Shown here: in pieces, positions 63,316 to 64,000 of the stretch | Layout of the letters: each line of letters opens with the position of its first letter | Numbering within the stretch: position 1 is the first letter of the stretch | Assembly: GCA_905212635.1 (NCBI GenBank) | Contig: CAJMFH010000011.1 | Coordinates: 6,943-70,942 of the forward strand | Direction: 5' to 3' | Source: an uncultured Lachnoclostridium sp. | GTDB lineage: Bacteria; Bacillota; Clostridia; Lachnospirales; Lachnospiraceae | DNA: 64,000 nucleotides | The notes under the pieces: generated by a model | Databases searched by the model: none | Told to the model about the DNA's origin: nothing | What the model saw: only the letters and a program-made list of their open reading frames with translations | Position numbers and translations under genes: made by a program

Positions 63316-64000
63316 ATGGCAAACATCGATTTGAGCAAGTATGGTATCACAGGTGCAACTGAGATTGTGTACAATCCTTCTTATGAAGATCTGTATAAGG
63401 AAGAGACCAATCCAGCATTGGAAGGTTATGAAAAAGGCCAGGAAAGTGAACTTGGCGCAGTGAACGTTATGACAGGTATTTATACAGGACGTTCCCCTAA
63501 AGACAAGTATATCGTAATGGACGAGAATTCAAAAGACACAGTATGGTGGACTTCTGATGAGTACAAAAATGATAACCATCCTGCATCACAGGAAGCTTGG
63601 AAAGCAGTGAAAGAGCTTGCAGTAAAAGAATTGTCAAATAAGAGACTTTTCGTAGTAGACGCATTCTGCGGAGCAAACCATGACACACGTATGGCTGTTC
63701 GTTTTATCGTAGAAGTAGCTTGGCAGGCACATTTCATTAAAAATATGTTTATCCAGCCAACAGAGGAAGAGTTGGAAAACTTTGAGCCAAACTTTATCGT
63801 ATACAATGCATCCAAAGCAAAAGTTGAGAATTACAAAGAACTCGGATTGAATTCTGAGACAGCTGTAATGTTCAACATCACAAGCCGCGAGCAGGTTATC
63901 GTAAATACATGGTACGGCGGAGAAATGAAGAAAGGTATGTTCTCTATGATGAACTACTACCTTCCATTGAAAGGCATCGCTTCCATGCACTGCTCCGCAA
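63316..64000 (+). CDS. pckA: ATP-type phosphoenolpyruvate carboxykinase (partial)
   Basis: The first 228 residues are visible and the gene runs off the window end. The MTGIYTGRSPKDKYIV block and GEMKKGMFSMMNYYLP are typical of the ATP-dependent type, and FVVDAFCGANHDTRMAVR matches the substrate region. The enzyme interconverts oxaloacetate and PEP. In gut anaerobes it often fixes CO2 toward succinate. The ATG at 63316 follows AGAGGTCAG. Catalytic P-loop and metal sites lie beyond the window. Confidence 0.95.
   Translation, partial: MANIDLSKYGITGATEIVYNPSYEDLYKEETNPALEGYEKGQESELGAVNVMTGIYTGRSPKDKYIVMDENSKDTVWWTSDEYKNDNHPASQEAWKAVKELAVKELSNKRLFVVDAFCGANHDTRMAVRFIVEVAWQAHFIKNMFIQPTEEELENFEPNFIVYNASKAKVENYKELGLNSETAVMFNITSREQVIVNTWYGGEMKKGMFSMMNYYLPLKGIASMHCSA

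Overview
The window looks like a chromosomal segment of a Clostridia bacterium, most likely a Lachnospiraceae member of the Roseburia/Agathobacter type. The reasons are moderate GC, strong AGGAGG ribosome binding sites, a linked spmA-spmB sporulation pair, a flavin-dependent ThyX, HPK10/LytTR two-component signalling, DUF1292 and TSCPD small proteins, and an ATP-type PEP carboxykinase. This is inference from gene content, not a database match. I found 51 protein genes (two cut by the window edges) and no tRNA, rRNA, CRISPR array, transposase or prophage gene.

Layout. 0-8 kb: a partial gene, a PEGA lipoprotein, phosphoglucomutase, glycogen branching enzyme, ThyX, and a convergent DUF885 lipoprotein. 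8-18 kb: an envelope and signalling island with a secreted LRR-like protein, two related sensor-like lipoproteins, a LytTR response regulator with its HPK10 kinase, a Tim44-like zinc-ribbon protein, a transglutaminase-like protein and a clostripain-family lipoprotein. 18-26 kb: rpoB-rpoC with its own promoter and terminator, detached from rplJL and rpsL. 26-35 kb: a LacI-sensor/GGDEF/EAL protein, a BlaI repressor with a BlaR1-like M56 protease whose sensor region is unusual, and a pair of MutS-like ATPases. 35-39 kb: a lipoprotein, AzlC-AzlD, two small membrane proteins, SpmA-SpmB. 39-44 kb: an APS kinase / arylsulfotransferase pair and an M14 carboxypeptidase. 43-51 kb: TmcAL, an MCP, pyrimidine-nucleoside phosphorylase, PutP, and a CPA2 antiporter. 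51-58 kb: a minus-strand envelope set (acyltransferase, VanY-like carboxypeptidase, preQ1-riboswitch-controlled QueT, TSCPD protein, orphan kinase) and an undecaprenyl-phosphate glycosylphosphotransferase. 58-64 kb: HtrA, a stand-alone ClpX, a YwmB-like protein, pyruvate kinase and the start of pckA.

The most unusual content is intergenic. A mosaic repeat made of reusable hairpin modules occurs just downstream of recognisable promoters, in the 5' leaders of three envelope or sulfur genes (about 39.4, 53.3 and 57.7 kb). The modules are in a different order in different copies. A second, 56-bp tandem hairpin repeat with a compensatory base change sits in front of azlC. Three exact-period 20-bp repeats resembling LytTR sites precede the 8.1 kb operon, and a 14-base core of them recurs before the 10.4 kb lipoprotein. 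Those two lipoproteins and the extracellular part of the 29.5 kb M56 protein appear to share one sensor-type fold, which suggests a family of envelope-stress or ligand sensors used by two separate regulatory systems.
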